In this document: piece after piece, positions 36,511 to 45,863 of the stretch | Position numbering within the stretch: the stretch's first letter is position 1 | Layout: the number at the start of each line of letters is the position of its first letter | Notes under the pieces: model-generated | Databases searched by the model: none | What the model was told of the DNA's origin: nothing | The model's input: the letters and a program-made list of their open reading frames with translations, nothing else | Made by a program: the position numbers and the translations under genes | Source of the DNA: Rhizobium etli_C | Lineage (GTDB): Bacteria > Pseudomonadota > Alphaproteobacteria > Rhizobiales > Rhizobiaceae | Direction: 5' to 3' (one strand) | Length of the DNA: 64,000 nt | Assembly (NCBI RefSeq): GCF_014198605.1 | Contig: NZ_JACIHU010000014.1

Positions 36511-36535
36511 GGAACTTAGTTTGAAGAGCGAAGTT
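36511..36535 (+). promoter_or_regulatory. EcfG/RpoE2-type stress promoter of the 82-residue gene
   Basis: GGAAC (36511-36515) and AGTT (36532-36535) are separated by 16 bases, 28 bases before the ATG at 36563. There is one mismatch from GGAAC-N16-CGTT. The remainder of the 316-base divergent gap (36247-36562) holds no other recognisable feature. Confidence 0.6.
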
Positions 36536-36562
36536 GGACAGGCATCAGCAAGAGGCGCGCCC

Positions 36563-36811
36563 ATGTCCAGCAATTCGCTTGTCAACGAACCGGTCGAAGA
36601 TCTCGCCTCCCGCCTGGAGGCAATGACGGATGACGAGCTGTTCGGGACCATGAACGATCTGGAAAAAGCGAGCAACGCTGCCGAGGAGGGCGACGCGGTA
36701 GAAGAGATTATCTCCCGCATTGCTTTGGCCGAAAGCGAGATCGAGCGGCGCTATCCCGGTCGACTGCTCGCACCGTATCGCGAATGGAAGCAAAGGCAAC
36801 CGCTGCTGTGA
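36563..36811 (+). CDS. small hypothetical protein, probable stress gene
   Basis: 82 residues, acidic and almost wholly helical (EDLASRLEAMTDDELFGTMN, EEIISRIALAESEIERRYPG). It has no cysteine, signal peptide or membrane helix. The frame is open further upstream, but the ATG at 36563 lies correctly downstream of the GGAAC promoter and an AAGAGG-type site. It is divergent from the PCMT fusion and followed 48 bases later by another small gene on the same strand. No family is recognised. Confidence 0.65.
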   Translation: MSSNSLVNEPVEDLASRLEAMTDDELFGTMNDLEKASNAAEEGDAVEEIISRIALAESEIERRYPGRLLAPYREWKQRQPLL

Positions 36812-36859
36812 CTGTTGTCGGCCGGTTTGCGCCACAAAAGACAACCGATGGAGATTTCG

Positions 36860-37123
36860 ATGAGCAGTTCCGAGACAACGACGGACCACAGAAAAATTCG
36901 CAAATGGGCGGAGGACAGGAAGGGCAGGCCGGCGGCCGTCCGGACCGGCGGCAAAGGCGGCGTCCTGCGCATCGATTTCGGGGAAAAGGAAGAAGAATTC
37001 GACGAGATCGGCTGGGACGAGTTCTTCAGAATCTTCGACAAAAACAAGCTTGCCTTTCTTTACCAGGACGAGACCAAGGATGGAAAGACGAGCCGCTTCA
37101 ACAAATTCGTCGAGCGTGACTGA
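36860..37123 (+). CDS. conserved small hypothetical protein
   Basis: 87 residues, MSSSETTTDHRKIRKWAEDR then RTGGKGGVLRIDFGEKEEEFDEIGW and FFRIFDKNKLAFLYQD. This pattern (charged start, GGVLRIDFG, WDEFF, AFLYQD) is shared by small rhizobial proteins sometimes labelled, without support, as glucan branching enzyme. The ATG at 36860 is preceded by GGAG at the right distance. It probably shares the stress promoter at 36511. The function is unknown. Confidence 0.78.
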   Translation: MSSSETTTDHRKIRKWAEDRKGRPAAVRTGGKGGVLRIDFGEKEEEFDEIGWDEFFRIFDKNKLAFLYQDETKDGKTSRFNKFVERD

Positions 37124-37131
37124 GCGCCTTG

Positions 37132-37154
37132 ACGCGGCGATCGGATCGCCGCGT
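37132..37154 (+). terminator. possible terminator hairpin
   Basis: ACGCGGCGATC and GATCGCCGCGT form a near-perfect GC-rich palindrome 8 bases after the small gene ending at 37123. No T-run follows. It could stop transcription by Rho or act on both strands, since gmd converges on it from the other side. Confidence 0.4.
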
Positions 37155-37338
37155 TCCTGCTGAGACCCTTGTCATTTGCGGCCAAGAGCCCGGCTCCGCC
37201 ATCTTCGAATGCTGGTGGGCGGATAGGTTTCACGAGATGGCGGCAGGCGTCGGTAGCCAAGGCACGGTAGAGATTTCATCTCGGCCATCCGCGGCGGCCC
37301 ACGTCATCGACCGCTTTCCCGGCAAGCCTGTCGATCAC

Positions 37339-38442
37339 TCAGGCATAGGCAAAACTTTTAGTCGCACCGACCGACGGAACATTTCGTGCCATGACTTTCA
37401 GATCCTCGCGAACCATCTCCGCAACCAGCTGATCAAGACTGGTCTCATGTTTCCAGCCAAGCTGCGTGTGCGCCTTCGTCGGATCGCCAATCAGAAGATC
37501 AACTTCAGTCGGGCGGAAGTAGGCTGGATCGATCTCCACAACACACTGACCGGATGTCTTATCGTATCCTTTTTCCTCGACACCGCTCCCACGCCAATCA
37601 ATTGGCATGCCCACCTTGGCAAAGGCCTTGTCCACAAAGGAACGAACCGAGTGCGTTTCGCCGGTCGCAAGGACATAGTCCCCCGGTTCGTCCTGTTGCA
37701 GCATCAGCCACATGCCGCGGACATATTCTCGTGCATGTCCCCAGTCGCGCTTCGCATCCAGATTGCCGAGATAGAGCCGGTCCTGCAATCCGAGATGGAT
37801 CGCAGCCGCCGCCCGGGTGATTTTACGCGTCACGAATGTTTCGCCGCGGATCGGGCTTTCATGATTGAACAAAATCCCGTTCGAGGCATGCATGCCATAT
37901 GCCTCGCGATAATTGACGACAATCCAATAGGCATAGAGCTTGGCCGCCGCGTAGGGTGATCGAGGGTAGAAAGGTGTCGTTTCGCTCTGCGGAACTTCCT
38001 GAACCTTGCCGTAGAGCTCCGAGGTGGACGCTTGATAGAAGCGGGTCTTCTTGGTCAACCCAAGGAGGCGAATTGCTTCCAGCAGCCGCAGGGTGCCGGT
38101 TCCATCCGCGTTCGCAGTATATTCCGGTGTCTCGAACGAAACTTGGACGTGGCTCTGTGCGGCAAGATTATAGATCTCGTCCGGCTGTGTTTCCTGTATG
38201 ACGCGGATGAGATTGGTTGAATCGGTCATGTCCCCGAAGTGCAAAATGAAGCGAGGATTCTCGACATGGGGATCCTCGTACAGATGTTCGATACGACTGG
38301 TGTTGAAGGACGATGAGCGTCGTTTGAGGCCGTGAACGATATAGCCCTTGTCCAGGAGCATTTCGGCCAAATACGCACCGTCCTGACCTGTTATGCCCGT
38401 AATCAGTGCAACTTTTTGGTTCTTTTTCATTCCCGTATCCAT
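37339..38442 (-). CDS. gmd: GDP-mannose 4,6-dehydratase
   Basis: 367 residues, extended SDR fold. NAD(P)-binding GITGQDGAYLAEML is at about residues 12-25, followed by NLAAQSHV, the catalytic YxxxK in YAAAKLYAYW and the Gmd-specific NHESPIRGETFVTRK. It converts GDP-mannose to GDP-4-keto-6-deoxymannose, the precursor of fucose, rhamnose, 6-deoxytalose or perosamine. The ATG at 38442 follows GGAGAGC. It is last in the minus-strand operon, 34 bases after the BY-kinase gene. No GDP-fucose synthase or Rmd reductase is in the window. Confidence 0.95.
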   Translation of the reverse strand: MDTGMKKNQKVALITGITGQDGAYLAEMLLDKGYIVHGLKRRSSSFNTSRIEHLYEDPHVENPRFILHFGDMTDSTNLIRVIQETQPDEIYNLAAQSHVQVSFETPEYTANADGTGTLRLLEAIRLLGLTKKTRFYQASTSELYGKVQEVPQSETTPFYPRSPYAAAKLYAYWIVVNYREAYGMHASNGILFNHESPIRGETFVTRKITRAAAAIHLGLQDRLYLGNLDAKRDWGHAREYVRGMWLMLQQDEPGDYVLATGETHSVRSFVDKAFAKVGMPIDWRGSGVEEKGYDKTSGQCVVEIDPAYFRPTEVDLLIGDPTKAHTQLGWKHETSLDQLVAEMVREDLKVMARNVPSVGATKSFAYA

Positions 38443-38476
38443 GATTGCTCTCCAACTCAAACAATAGTGCGGCAGT

Positions 38477-40744
38477 TCATTTATGTATTATCTTCGATTT
38501 CAAAGAAAATATATTATTAATTATTGTTTTCGGAGTATCGTCAGTGTGAGGCTGGTAATATTTCATCAGAGATTTGGAAAAAAGCTCTGAATCACTGAAA
38601 TTATACAGCGCGTGTTTGTCGGGGCTTACATTGTTGATCGCGACAAGGATTTCCGAATTTCGCGGGCTTTTCATTTGCTGCAGGCTGAACTCGAGCGCGC
38701 GACGGCTCGTCTTTCCCCATCTGACAACGGCCAGTGTTCTTTCCGTGAGCGCAGTCAGAAGCACGGTGTCTGTCGAGGCGAGCACGGGCGCGCTATCGAA
38801 GATGACAATCCGGCCGGCCGCGCCCGCCACCTCGATGATATCTGCCAGGCCGTTCGGTCGAACGCGTCGCTGAAGACTGAATTTGCCAGATGGAATGAAG
38901 TCGATACCGCTTGGATGGTGGTAGACAATGTCGCGGATATCTGCCTGGCCGTTCAGGTATTCGTTCAAACCCTGCTGTAGCCCCGACCTGAAGAACGACT
39001 CGAGTTCCCCGCGTCGAAGGTCGCCATCGACTAGCAGTACTGGAATTCCGGCGGCGGAGAGTTCGATAGCCAGCGATCTTGCGACAAGCGACTTGCCTTC
39101 TCCGCTGTGAGCCGACGTAACGACGATACTGTTCGGCACCTTGCCGCCGTTGGACTGTTTGAGTGTCAGGGTCACGGTACGGAGTGCTTCGTCAAACATC
39201 GGGACCTGCACAAGTCTGAAAATCGTCTTTGGATTTTCCCTCCGCGCCAGCCGTGGAATAAGTCCTGCCGGTATCGTGCGGGCCATTCCTGCTATTTGAT
39301 CGAAACTCCGGACGGACTGGTCCCACATCTCGAGTACGAAAGCAGCGGTCACGGCTGCCGAGATTGCAGCCAGGAGGGCGCCCACCAGATAGAAGAGCCT
39401 TCCGCGTCCCTGTGACACGAGCGGCACCGAAGCCGGTGAGAAAACCTCCAATTCCGCGCCCGGCAGTGTGGCCTTGGCGGCGAGGTCCCGACGCTGGTCC
39501 TCAAGCTTGTCGAGTGCGGCTTGCTCGTTTTCGGCAATACGCTGCAGTCGTGTCAATTCGGTCTGCGCCAGGGCATCGCGTGTGCGTTTTTCCTTAGCGA
39601 CAGCCAAGATGGATTGTACTGCATTGGCTTCATGATCAAGGGCGGCAAGCTTGGCGCGCATTGATTGGAGATATTGCTTGGTTGCGAGGTCGAGATCGAT
39701 ACGGGATTGTTCGATCTTCCTGCGTAAATCCACCACGGCCTCGGCATTGCTGTCATATAGCTCAAGCAGACGGGAAAGATCTTCCTCCTGTGCGCGAAGA
39801 TCGCGTTGCTTCATTGAGATGCTATCGGGGACGGCGATGTTCTGCACCGCAGCCGAAGGGTTATCCGCGGTTTCCAGCGCCGATATCGTCGCTTTTACCT
39901 CAAGCCGGTTTTCCTCGATTTTACCTTCGCGCCCGGTGAGTTCCAGGAGGGTTTTGATACGTTCATCCTGAGCGTCCTCTTTCGAGAGGATGTCCATCGA
40001 TTCTTGATAGTTGCGGGCAGCGTCGCGAGCAATAACCGCGCGACCCTTCTGTTCGGCAATGCGCTGTCGGATCCATGCTTCCGCTGCATCCAGGCGGGCA
40101 CTGACGCTGCCCTTCCGCTCGTCGAGATAAATGCTGACGACACGGTTAGGAACAGCGGCTGCGAGTTCAGCATCATTTGCCGTGAAGCTGATCTGGATAA
40201 CTTCGCTCCTCTCTTCGTGCCACACTCCGAGTGCTTGATAATATTCCCGGATAGTGGCCTCGATGCTGTCTCGTGCCGCCGAAGCGGGCTTTTCCGTGTC
40301 GAACAGGCCTCGCAAGTTTGCCCGGATACTCTCAAAGAACGAGACCTTCCGCAGCGCTGGATTGAACTCCTCCCGCATGTTAAGCCGCATTTCGCGCACG
40401 ACTCGCTCTGCAATACTTCTGGATAAAAGCCGCTCAGTCTCCGATTTCACGTCAAGCGGATTGCCGCGGCTGGTATCGTCCGCACCAAGTGAGGTCGCGA
40501 GAGGCTGGTGGACGATCAATCGGGCCGAGGCCTGATAGGTGGGCTTCAACCCAGAGATCATAATCGCCGCGGGCACCACCAGCAGCAAGGTTATCGCAAT
40601 GATCATGACCATTCTTCGCCGCAGCATACGAAAGGCGGATGCGAGGTCTAGGTTATCCGCCTTGGTCTCGACCTGAGCGCGAGGATCATACCGCATTGGC
40701 GAGATCGGAAGGTTGCGGTCCGGCGGAACAGTGGAAATCGTCAT
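38477..40744 (-). CDS. polysaccharide chain-length/co-polymerase BY-kinase (Wzz-Wzc/ExoP type)
   Basis: 755 residues. An N-terminal Wzz domain with a first membrane helix (MVMIIAITLLLVVPAAIMI, near 45-63) is followed by a long periplasmic coiled coil (about 170-430) and a second helix (FYLVGALLAAISAAVTAAFV, near 460). The cytoplasmic kinase domain has Walker A SAHSGEGKS (about 545-553), Walker A' VLLVDGDLR and Walker B IVIFDSAPV. It controls polymer length and export with Wzy and the outer-membrane channel. The C-terminus has only YNF and KYY tyrosines rather than a full cluster. Its ATG overlaps the previous stop. Confidence 0.92.
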   Translation of the reverse strand: MTISTVPPDRNLPISPMRYDPRAQVETKADNLDLASAFRMLRRRMVMIIAITLLLVVPAAIMISGLKPTYQASARLIVHQPLATSLGADDTSRGNPLDVKSETERLLSRSIAERVVREMRLNMREEFNPALRKVSFFESIRANLRGLFDTEKPASAARDSIEATIREYYQALGVWHEERSEVIQISFTANDAELAAAVPNRVVSIYLDERKGSVSARLDAAEAWIRQRIAEQKGRAVIARDAARNYQESMDILSKEDAQDERIKTLLELTGREGKIEENRLEVKATISALETADNPSAAVQNIAVPDSISMKQRDLRAQEEDLSRLLELYDSNAEAVVDLRRKIEQSRIDLDLATKQYLQSMRAKLAALDHEANAVQSILAVAKEKRTRDALAQTELTRLQRIAENEQAALDKLEDQRRDLAAKATLPGAELEVFSPASVPLVSQGRGRLFYLVGALLAAISAAVTAAFVLEMWDQSVRSFDQIAGMARTIPAGLIPRLARRENPKTIFRLVQVPMFDEALRTVTLTLKQSNGGKVPNSIVVTSAHSGEGKSLVARSLAIELSAAGIPVLLVDGDLRRGELESFFRSGLQQGLNEYLNGQADIRDIVYHHPSGIDFIPSGKFSLQRRVRPNGLADIIEVAGAAGRIVIFDSAPVLASTDTVLLTALTERTLAVVRWGKTSRRALEFSLQQMKSPRNSEILVAINNVSPDKHALYNFSDSELFSKSLMKYYQPHTDDTPKTIINNIFSLKSKIIHK

Positions 40745-41883
40745 CGTGCGGCAGCCCATCCTTGGTGTTTCGCGGATACGGTTTCGTAAAGTTTTTCAAG
40801 TGAGCGCATATAGACCATCATGCTGAAATAGTTGACATAATGCGCGCGCCCCTGGACGGAGAGGCGGATGCACAATTCTCGGTCAGATACCAGCTTTGCC
40901 AAAGCTGCGGCCAAGGCATTCTGGTCTCCCACCGGCACGAAAATCCCGGTCTCACCATCGGTAATGACTTCCTCATGCGCCCCAACACGCGTCGTTACGA
41001 CGGCGAGCCCATGGGACAGTCCTTCGAGCACGGCCATTGCGAGCCCTTCGGCGTGCGACGGCAGGACCAGAATATCTGCACGCGCGCACAAGGCTCGCGC
41101 CTCACCGGCGTTAAGCCAGCCTGGCATCTCGACCCGATCTGAAAGCGCCATGGCGTCAGCCAGACGGCGATAATGTTCGACAGGACCATCGCCGGCCAGT
41201 ACGGCCCGCCACCCAAGCTCTTTCATAAGCGGGTGGTTTAGGGCCGATAGAAGCTCCGTGACCCCCTTGCGTTCGCTCAACCGGCCAAGGAATACGATCA
41301 GCGGTGTCCCGCCGTCGCAAATATTATGCGTCCCGGGATCGGGGACGCAATTATGGGCGACGACTGCGCGGCGCTCGTCAACACCCAGAAGAGTCGTCAG
41401 CGTCGCGCGATCGCGCTGGCCCAGCGCCACGACACGGTCGGCATTCTGAAACATCCGACGTATGAGCCGTTGTTGACGCGGCGAGCGTTGCGCGAAATCG
41501 CCGGCGTAATCGTAGTCGTGAAGGTGCAATATGTGGCAGCACCCTAATAGGCGGGCAGCCTCGGTCAGGATCAGTTTGCGAGAAGTGCTGCCGCGGCCAG
41601 CGATGTGCATATGGTGAATGCGGTCAGGCGCAATAATCCGGTCCTTTGCCATTGTCAGGATGGCCCCGACCAGTCGCGCCGGCGAAGTCAGTTTGGACCA
41701 TCGAGCCCCTCTTGTATCGGTGACGAAATGCTTCGCGCCGGTCTCTTTCGCCGTCTCTGTTATATAGCCGACAAGCCTGCCGATGCCGCCGCCGTTCTCG
41801 CAGCCGCCCGGAAGATAATGGCGGACGCTAGCCGCGCTGCGGGCCGCCGGCCGGCTTCTGTCTGTGAGGGCTTCCATCAGCAT
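40741..41883 (-). CDS. glycosyltransferase family 4
   Basis: 380 residues, GT-B fold. The C-terminal donor domain has VFLGRLSERKGVTELL (about 203-218), AGDGPVEHYRRLA, MPGWLNAGEARALC and the E-x7-E motif PSHAEGLAMAVLEGLS. The N-terminal acceptor half has the glycine-rich PGGCENGGGIGR. It is a cytoplasmic or peripheral enzyme adding one sugar to the lipid-linked repeat unit. It overlaps the neighbouring genes on both sides, so it is translationally coupled. Two start codons (41883, 41877) are equally possible. Donor and acceptor are unknown. Confidence 0.88.
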   Translation of the reverse strand: MLMEALTDRSRPAARSAASVRHYLPGGCENGGGIGRLVGYITETAKETGAKHFVTDTRGARWSKLTSPARLVGAILTMAKDRIIAPDRIHHMHIAGRGSTSRKLILTEAARLLGCCHILHLHDYDYAGDFAQRSPRQQRLIRRMFQNADRVVALGQRDRATLTTLLGVDERRAVVAHNCVPDPGTHNICDGGTPLIVFLGRLSERKGVTELLSALNHPLMKELGWRAVLAGDGPVEHYRRLADAMALSDRVEMPGWLNAGEARALCARADILVLPSHAEGLAMAVLEGLSHGLAVVTTRVGAHEEVITDGETGIFVPVGDQNALAAALAKLVSDRELCIRLSVQGRAHYVNYFSMMVYMRSLEKLYETVSAKHQGWAAAR

Positions 41884-42977
41884 GACCCGACCACCTCCCG
41901 ATAAATTGCCGCGGCCCGGCCGCCGACCCGTTCAGGCGAATTCGGCCCCTTGGCCCATTCGAGCGCATTGGCGCCCAACCTGGTTCTGAGCTCGCCGTTG
42001 TCTGCCAATGTCCTGATCGCTGCCGCGAGCTCTTTGGCATCACCGGGGGGGACCACCATCCCCAACCCGTTGGGCTCAACGGTATCCCGCAACTCGCCGA
42101 CGTCAGTAACGATGACCGGTTTGCCGAATGCGGCGGCAAGGTTGAGCACGCCGCTCTGGGAGGCTTCCGTATAGGGAAGCACGACGATTTCGCTGTCCAG
42201 GAAAAGCTGGGCGACCTCTGCATCCTCGATAAAACGATTGCGAATATCATAGCGATCGGCATCCCCCATAAGCGGCAGGAATATCGCCGGATTGTCGCCA
42301 CGGCCCGCGACCGTGACGCGCAGGTTGGGAAGGGCGTCCTTGAGCATCGCTTCGGCCCGGACCAGATGTTCCAGACCCTTATAGGCGAATATCCGTCCGA
42401 ACAGCAGGACGCGTATCGTTCCATCCGCTTCGCGCGCCGTCATTTTCTGTCGCCGGGCGAGCTCCGCATACCGAAGGATGGAGGGGTGCGAAAGAACATG
42501 GACGCGGTCGGGCGATTTTGCATATCGGTCGAGGACCATCCGCTTCAGTCCCTCGCCATGCACGACAAGGTGTCCAGATTGCTTCACCATCAGTTCGGGG
42601 GCCCAGCCGGGCAAGGTACGCGTATCGGCGTCGCCCGGATGGATTTCGACATCATGGATCGTCGTCACAAGCGGGATAGGGCGCCAGAACGGAACGGCGA
42701 GGTTCAGCCAAAGCGTCGAATTGCTGAGGAGATGAATGAGGTTCGGCTGTTCGCGCCGGATCAGGCGCGTGAGTTGGTACAGGAACCACGGATTGGAGAG
42801 AGAACGGTGTCTCGGCCAGTCCAGAAGGTGCAGATCGACAGCCGGGTCGAAGGAAGAGGCGAGGTGTGCATAGCGCCGGCGCGGCACGGCAAGCACGACA
42901 TCGAGGTGCTGTGCAACGCCGCTGGCAAAGGAGATGGTATAGTCTTCCAGTTCGGAAACCAACAGTAGCGCTTTCAT
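41877..42977 (-). CDS. glycosyltransferase family 4
   Basis: 366 residues, GT-B fold. The N-terminus MKALLLVSELEDYTISFASG lacks a membrane helix. The donor domain begins VLLFGRIFAYKGLEHLVRAE (near 190), and includes VAGRGDNP, IEDAEVAQLFLDSEIVVLPY and TEASQSGVLNLAAAFGKPVI (the usual E-x7-E region, here with Glu then Ala/Asn). It is the second enzyme of the minus-strand polysaccharide operon, with overlaps of 4 bases upstream and 7 downstream. The sugar specificity is unknown. Confidence 0.88.
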   Translation of the reverse strand: MKALLLVSELEDYTISFASGVAQHLDVVLAVPRRRYAHLASSFDPAVDLHLLDWPRHRSLSNPWFLYQLTRLIRREQPNLIHLLSNSTLWLNLAVPFWRPIPLVTTIHDVEIHPGDADTRTLPGWAPELMVKQSGHLVVHGEGLKRMVLDRYAKSPDRVHVLSHPSILRYAELARRQKMTAREADGTIRVLLFGRIFAYKGLEHLVRAEAMLKDALPNLRVTVAGRGDNPAIFLPLMGDADRYDIRNRFIEDAEVAQLFLDSEIVVLPYTEASQSGVLNLAAAFGKPVIVTDVGELRDTVEPNGLGMVVPPGDAKELAAAIRTLADNGELRTRLGANALEWAKGPNSPERVGGRAAAIYREVVGSC

Positions 42978-43924
42978 TTCGCTACCCCCGACAAGCCGAC
43001 GTCCAGACCGACCCGTGACAGGCCGCGCGCCGAGCGCAAGCTGTCGCGCGTCCGCCTGAGCAGGTTCGGCTCGCCGGCAAAGAAGAGGCCTCCGATGGCA
43101 AGCTTTAACCGCGTGAGCGCATCGGCGCCCTGCAGCTTTGCCGACGCAACGCGATAGGGATAGTGATCCCTCAGATGTAGTCTTGCCGGCAGTTCATGAG
43201 TTGAGAGAAACAGGTTCGTTGCTTCAACAGTATGCTGCCAGTGCGTCATCCGTCTCCTGAGCGTCGCGGCATCTTCGGTGGGGCGATACCAATTGTTATT
43301 GTGGATGCGGTAGAATCCAAGCGGATCCGGCATGGCGATCACATCCCCCAGAAACGGATAGATTCCCACGAGCCAGGCGTCGGCCGATATGCGGAACTGT
43401 TCTGGAATGTTGCCCGCAGCATCCCAAGCGCTGCGTCGTACCGCGACCGCCGACGTCATCGGGAATGGCCACCAACCTGCAGATCGTGTGAGCAGCGACG
43501 ACAACGCGCCCGAACAGAGGGTTCGAGGGATTGGCTTGGACGTCGGCGTGCCATCGACAAGCGTCGGCTGCAGTCGATGATAGACGAGCGATGCTTGAGG
43601 GTTCGCGCGAAAGGCTGCAGCGGTCGCTGATAGCTTGCTCGGTGCCCACCAGTCGTCGGCATCCAGAAAACAGAGGATCTCGCCGGTGCTCGATCCTACC
43701 GCGGCATTGATCGCAGCGGCCTGTCCGGCGTTCTCCTGAAAGATCACCTTCACCCGGTTGCCGTATGCTTCCAGAACGGAGCGCGAGTGGTCGGTAGATC
43801 CGTCATCGACGACGATTATCTCGACGTTGCCCTCGGCTTGGCTCAACACGCTGTCTATCGCCCGCCCGACAAAGCGTGCGTAGTTGTAATTGTTGATGAG
43901 GACACTGAGGGTCGGCCGTTCCAT
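42974..43924 (-). CDS. glycosyltransferase family 2
   Basis: 316 residues, GT-A fold. LSVLINNYNYARFVGRAIDS is at the start, followed by IIVVDDGSTDHS (about residues 36-47), the DxD-type FLDADDWW (about 87-94) and an acceptor-region SADAWL. It probably initiates or extends the repeat unit with a nucleotide-sugar donor. It is the first gene of the five-gene minus-strand operon ending with gmd. The ATG is preceded by GAGGGGG. Its specificity cannot be read from sequence. Confidence 0.9.
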   Translation of the reverse strand: MERPTLSVLINNYNYARFVGRAIDSVLSQAEGNVEIIVVDDGSTDHSRSVLEAYGNRVKVIFQENAGQAAAINAAVGSSTGEILCFLDADDWWAPSKLSATAAAFRANPQASLVYHRLQPTLVDGTPTSKPIPRTLCSGALSSLLTRSAGWWPFPMTSAVAVRRSAWDAAGNIPEQFRISADAWLVGIYPFLGDVIAMPDPLGFYRIHNNNWYRPTEDAATLRRRMTHWQHTVEATNLFLSTHELPARLHLRDHYPYRVASAKLQGADALTRLKLAIGGLFFAGEPNLLRRTRDSLRSARGLSRVGLDVGLSGVAK

Positions 43925-44437
43925 GACGCCCCCTCAGGTAGGTTGTCGCCATGCGCCGCTCTGCAGCGGCGCAAAGTTGCGCAGGAGGCCGACCGTCACG
44001 CAGCCGACGAAGTTTAGTGCCCCGCGGATGGCGATATCCAAAGTACCGCGTCGACCGAACAGCGCCTGGCGCGGAGCCAATGAGATCGCCGCTGACGACA
44101 CCGCGACGAGTGTTGCGCCGGTGGCGTTGGATGGAGAACTAGGATCATGACGCAGGAACATAGCAATCCTAAACCTTGCAGGCTTCGACTGAGAGACAGC
44201 CTCTGCCAGAATTGTTGCCTCAGTCCAGTGGAGCGCGGCTTCACCACGATTCACAAGACATCGTCGCCACGGTACCGGTGAACGGACATGCGCAACATCT
44301 GCTCTTAAGGGCAATCATGCGGGCATAACGACCCGCCTTTGGGGTAATGCAAGCTCGGAGCTTAACCACAACATCGCCTTTGGGTGGAGAGAGGGTGCAT
44401 TAGGCGTAGCCCGCCCTTCCCTAGGACAGGTTGACTG
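43925..44437. other. divergent intergenic region with a 41-bp-spaced direct repeat
   Basis: 513 bases between two divergent polysaccharide operons. A minus-strand frame at 43934-44314 is open but has no ribosome site or recognisable motif, so I do not call it. CGCCTTTGGG occurs at 44334-44343 and again at 44375-44384, exactly 41 bases apart (four helical turns), 50-100 bases before the polymerase gene. This may be a regulator site. Confidence 0.5.
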
Positions 44438-45847
44438 ATGATGTGGCCGGATGATTGCTTGAAAGCAGTGCCGCAAAAGGCCGACACCTGTTGTTCTGAT
44501 CCATCGGATCAAGAGTCGCTTGTCTGTTCAACTCAGTCGGAACGGATCATGGGAGTAGCTAGCCTCAGAACTGCCAGCGGACCAACCATCAGTTGGCGGG
44601 CCATAGAATGCTGGGGCGCCGGCATATCCCTTTTTTTTCAGACAGGCGCTCTTCTGCCACTTATGCTGTCAGATGCGGACGGAACGCTCAGCGAATCTGC
44701 CAAATCTATACTGCGGCTTCCTTGCCTTCCAATATATGCATTTACAATCTTGGTCCTGATACGCAATTTTCCGCAATTTCTAACGGCGGTCAGGCGAAAT
44801 CTGATTGTTCCCCTGATCCTCGCCCTGCCGTTTTTGTCGACCTTGTGGTCAATAGGACCTTCATCGACCTTGAGGCGCGCAATCGGCCTTTTGTTTTGCG
44901 TGCTTCTTTCCTACATCCTGGCGATCCGTTTCACGCCAAGACAGTTGCTGTTCCTGTTATTTATCACCCTGGGAGCCTGTATCCTCCTCAGTGTAGTTAT
45001 CTCTGTGGTGTCACCAGCCCTCGCCACTATGCCGGATGGAGCGATGCGGGGAGTCTTCGTTCACAAGAACGTGCTTGGCTGGTACGCGGCGCTGATGATC
45101 TTGGTGGCGACCGCCGTGCTGATCGACGGCAAGCTCGACCTGCGGCGAACCGCGTTCATCCTGTTGGCCGCGGGTATTATCTGCCTGGCGAGCTCCGGAT
45201 CAATGACTGCAATCATTGCGACAATAGTCGCGTTTTGCTCGATCGGCTTTTATTCCCTCCTGCAAAGAAGCAGCAGCATTGGCCGCATCGTCATCGTCCT
45301 GTTTTTCGTTCAGCTGTCTGTCGGCATTCTGATTTCGCTTCACGAATTCCTGGTTCCGGCCCTTGAAGCGCTCGGCAAGGACGCGACGTTGACGGGTCGG
45401 GTGCCATTATGGGAGCTGGTTGATCGCGAGATATCCGATCGTTGGTTGCTCGGTTATGGTTACCAGGCTTTCTGGACGGACGCGAACCCCGAAGCCGCGC
45501 ACATCTGGACAAAGATAGGATGGGCCGCGCCCCACTCGCATAATGGATATCGCGATATCTTGTTAAGCTTTGGAATAATGGGAATGATCCCGTTTGCCCT
45601 GATGCTTCCCCATGCAATCCGCCAGGGCGCGTTCCTTCATTGTTATGATGCGCAGTATGGATGGCTCTGGCTCAATGTCCTTACGATCATGATCCTGGTG
45701 ATGAATCTGACCGAGAGTATTTTTTTGGTTCAGAATGACGCGATCTTCATCCTGTTAACCACAGCCATCATCATGTTTTCGCTATACGCGCCCGTCGTTT
45801 CGAGCAGCCCTTCGCCATCTTGGCAGGCGTCTCGCGTGGCCTTATGA
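44438..45847 (+). CDS. O-antigen ligase/polymerase family membrane protein (Wzy/ExoQ-like)
   Basis: 469 residues with about ten to eleven hydrophobic helices. A large periplasmic loop contains GRVPLWELVDREISDRWLLG and GWAAPHSHNGYRDILLSFG (quoted within limits), the Wzy_C region. The FVHKNVLGWYAALMI segment is typical of ExoQ-type EPS polymerases. It would join repeat units in the periplasm with the BY-kinase as co-polymerase. The start is uncertain: the ATG at 44438 has AGGACAGG upstream, but an ATG at 44549 gives a more usual N-terminus. It is followed 16 bases later by a secreted beta-helix protein. Confidence 0.87.
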   Translation: MMWPDDCLKAVPQKADTCCSDPSDQESLVCSTQSERIMGVASLRTASGPTISWRAIECWGAGISLFFQTGALLPLMLSDADGTLSESAKSILRLPCLPIYAFTILVLIRNFPQFLTAVRRNLIVPLILALPFLSTLWSIGPSSTLRRAIGLLFCVLLSYILAIRFTPRQLLFLLFITLGACILLSVVISVVSPALATMPDGAMRGVFVHKNVLGWYAALMILVATAVLIDGKLDLRRTAFILLAAGIICLASSGSMTAIIATIVAFCSIGFYSLLQRSSSIGRIVIVLFFVQLSVGILISLHEFLVPALEALGKDATLTGRVPLWELVDREISDRWLLGYGYQAFWTDANPEAAHIWTKIGWAAPHSHNGYRDILLSFGIMGMIPFALMLPHAIRQGAFLHCYDAQYGWLWLNVLTIMILVMNLTESIFLVQNDAIFILLTTAIIMFSLYAPVVSSSPSPSWQASRVAL

Positions 45848-45863
45848 GAGGGTTGCAGAAATC

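Noticed and set aside
43934..44314. 126-codon minus-strand frame between the two divergent polysaccharide operons
   Set aside because: No ribosome site, no recognisable motif and a Ser/Ala/Arg-rich composition. It might be a decayed gene, but nothing supports calling it.
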